Positions 14,157 to 14,422 of a DNA stretch of 14,422 bases are shown one piece after another. The stretch's first letter is position 1. Every line of letters starts with the position of its first letter. The notes below the pieces were generated by a model that made no database searches, was not told where the DNA came from, and was given only the letters and a program-made list of their open reading frames with translations. The stretch lies in NCBI GenBank assembly GCA_025924495.1, contig JAICIG010000184.1, positions 1 through 14,422 on the forward strand. The letters run 5' to 3'. Both the position numbers and the translations under genes were made by a program. Source of the DNA: Pirellulales bacterium. GTDB taxonomy: Bacteria > Planctomycetota > Planctomycetia > Pirellulales > JAICIG01.

Positions 14157-14422
14157 GGACGAGACTCCGAGGAGGTTGCGGAATTCGGGACGCGGAATGC
14201 CGAGTCGCCATCGGAGGATCTAGCATCGGCCGCCTGGGCCGAATTCCGCATTCCGCGTTCCATATTTGACCCATATCGGGCGATGACGCTACTGCCTGCC
14301 TTGACCTTCTGACCCACTCGAACCTCGACTGATAAACCCACTTCGCGCGGGACGATCAGTTCGGTGCGCGAACCGAGTTTGATCATGCCGAATTGATGGC
14401 CGCGCTCGATCAATTCGCCCGA
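14153..14422 (-). CDS. psd: Phosphatidylserine decarboxylase, partial (C-terminal part only)
   Basis: Only the last 89 codons are in the window; the 5' part lies beyond the right edge. Psd converts phosphatidylserine to phosphatidylethanolamine using a pyruvoyl group made by self-cleavage. The key block FGMIKLGSRTELIVP contains the Gly-Ser cleavage site expected in the short Psd class, with the Ser codon at 14369-14371; that Ser would become the pyruvoyl group of the alpha chain. The family-typical end VEVRVGQKVKAGSSVIARY follows. After it there is an unusual tail of about 38 residues rich in Ser, Ala, Arg and Asn, part of which is encoded by heptamer repeats. The stop overlaps the pssA start as ATGA, so the two enzymes of phosphatidylethanolamine synthesis are translationally coupled. 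Confidence 0.9.
   Translation of the reverse strand, partial: SGELIERGHQFGMIKLGSRTELIVPREVGLSVEVRVGQKVKAGSSVIARYGSNMERGMRNSAQAADARSSDGDSAFRVPNSATSSESRP
14178..14261. repeat. Heptamer (GCGGAAT) repeats in inverted orientation within the psd 3' end
   Basis: On the plus strand GCGGAAT occurs at 14178-14184 and 14192-14198 with one divergent unit (TCGGGAC) between, so the 7-base phase is kept. On the minus strand GCGGAAT occurs twice in tandem at 14243-14256. This creates two inverted pairs: GCGGAATTCGG 14178-14188 with 14239-14249, and a 14-base arm 14187-14200 with 14248-14261 (one mismatch). The two pairings overlap and exclude each other, so this is not a simple hairpin. The repeats lie inside the psd reading frame, in the stretch encoding its extra tail. 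Confidence 0.55.

Noticed and set aside
1..14422. Mobile elements, CRISPR arrays, toxin-antitoxin or defence genes, frameshifted genes
   Set aside because: No transposase or integrase motifs, no regularly spaced repeat-spacer array, no recognisable defence or toxin genes, and every main gene reads through its expected domains without a break.

Overview
The window looks like a GC-rich chromosomal segment from the phylum Planctomycetota, most likely a Pirellulales-type bacterium. The evidence is protein families that are typical of that group: a DUF1549/DUF1553 protein next to a DUF1501 protein and a WD40 protein, a DUF1598 protein, and a large secreted redoxin/cytochrome c/copper-monooxygenase-like protein. 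The placement is inferred from family content; no rRNA or tRNA gene is present. I see no insertion sequence, phage gene, CRISPR array or defence system.

Region 1 (1-4041, minus strand) is a tight three-gene cluster, transcribed from right to left: a DUF1549/DUF1553 protein with a CXXCH motif and signal peptide, a Tat-exported DUF1501 protein, and a WD40 protein that runs off the left edge. Gaps are 9 and 4 bases, so one transcript is likely. Region 2 (4042-5797) is a 382-base divergent intergenic stretch with a plausible promoter and several hairpins, followed by a plus-strand secreted DUF1598 protein of unknown function.

Region 3 (5880-10747, minus strand) holds a TraB/GumN-like exported protein, a multi-pass GT87 (DUF2029) membrane glycosyltransferase, and a 682-residue exported protein that fuses redoxin, c-type cytochrome, PHM-like two-copper and C-terminal CBM48-like domains. 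Gaps of 128 to 249 bases suggest separate units or a loose operon. Region 4 (10748-11595) is a 497-base hairpin-rich intergenic stretch and a small plus-strand secreted Gly/Tyr-rich protein with a His cluster.

Region 5 (11672-14422, minus strand) is a housekeeping operon read as psd (partial), pssA, ribE, rsmA. psd and pssA overlap by 4 bases and pssA abuts ribE with no gap. PssA makes phosphatidylserine and Psd converts it to phosphatidylethanolamine; RibE makes riboflavin; RsmA dimethylates 16S rRNA. Short degenerate heptamer repeats sit at the 3' ends of psd and ribE, and in psd they encode an apparent extra C-terminal tail.

The best candidates for new biology are the four-domain redoxin/cytochrome/PHM/CBM48 fusion, the heptamer repeats at gene ends in the psd-ribE operon, and the hairpin cluster at 10893-11064. 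None amounts to a proven new system from sequence alone.
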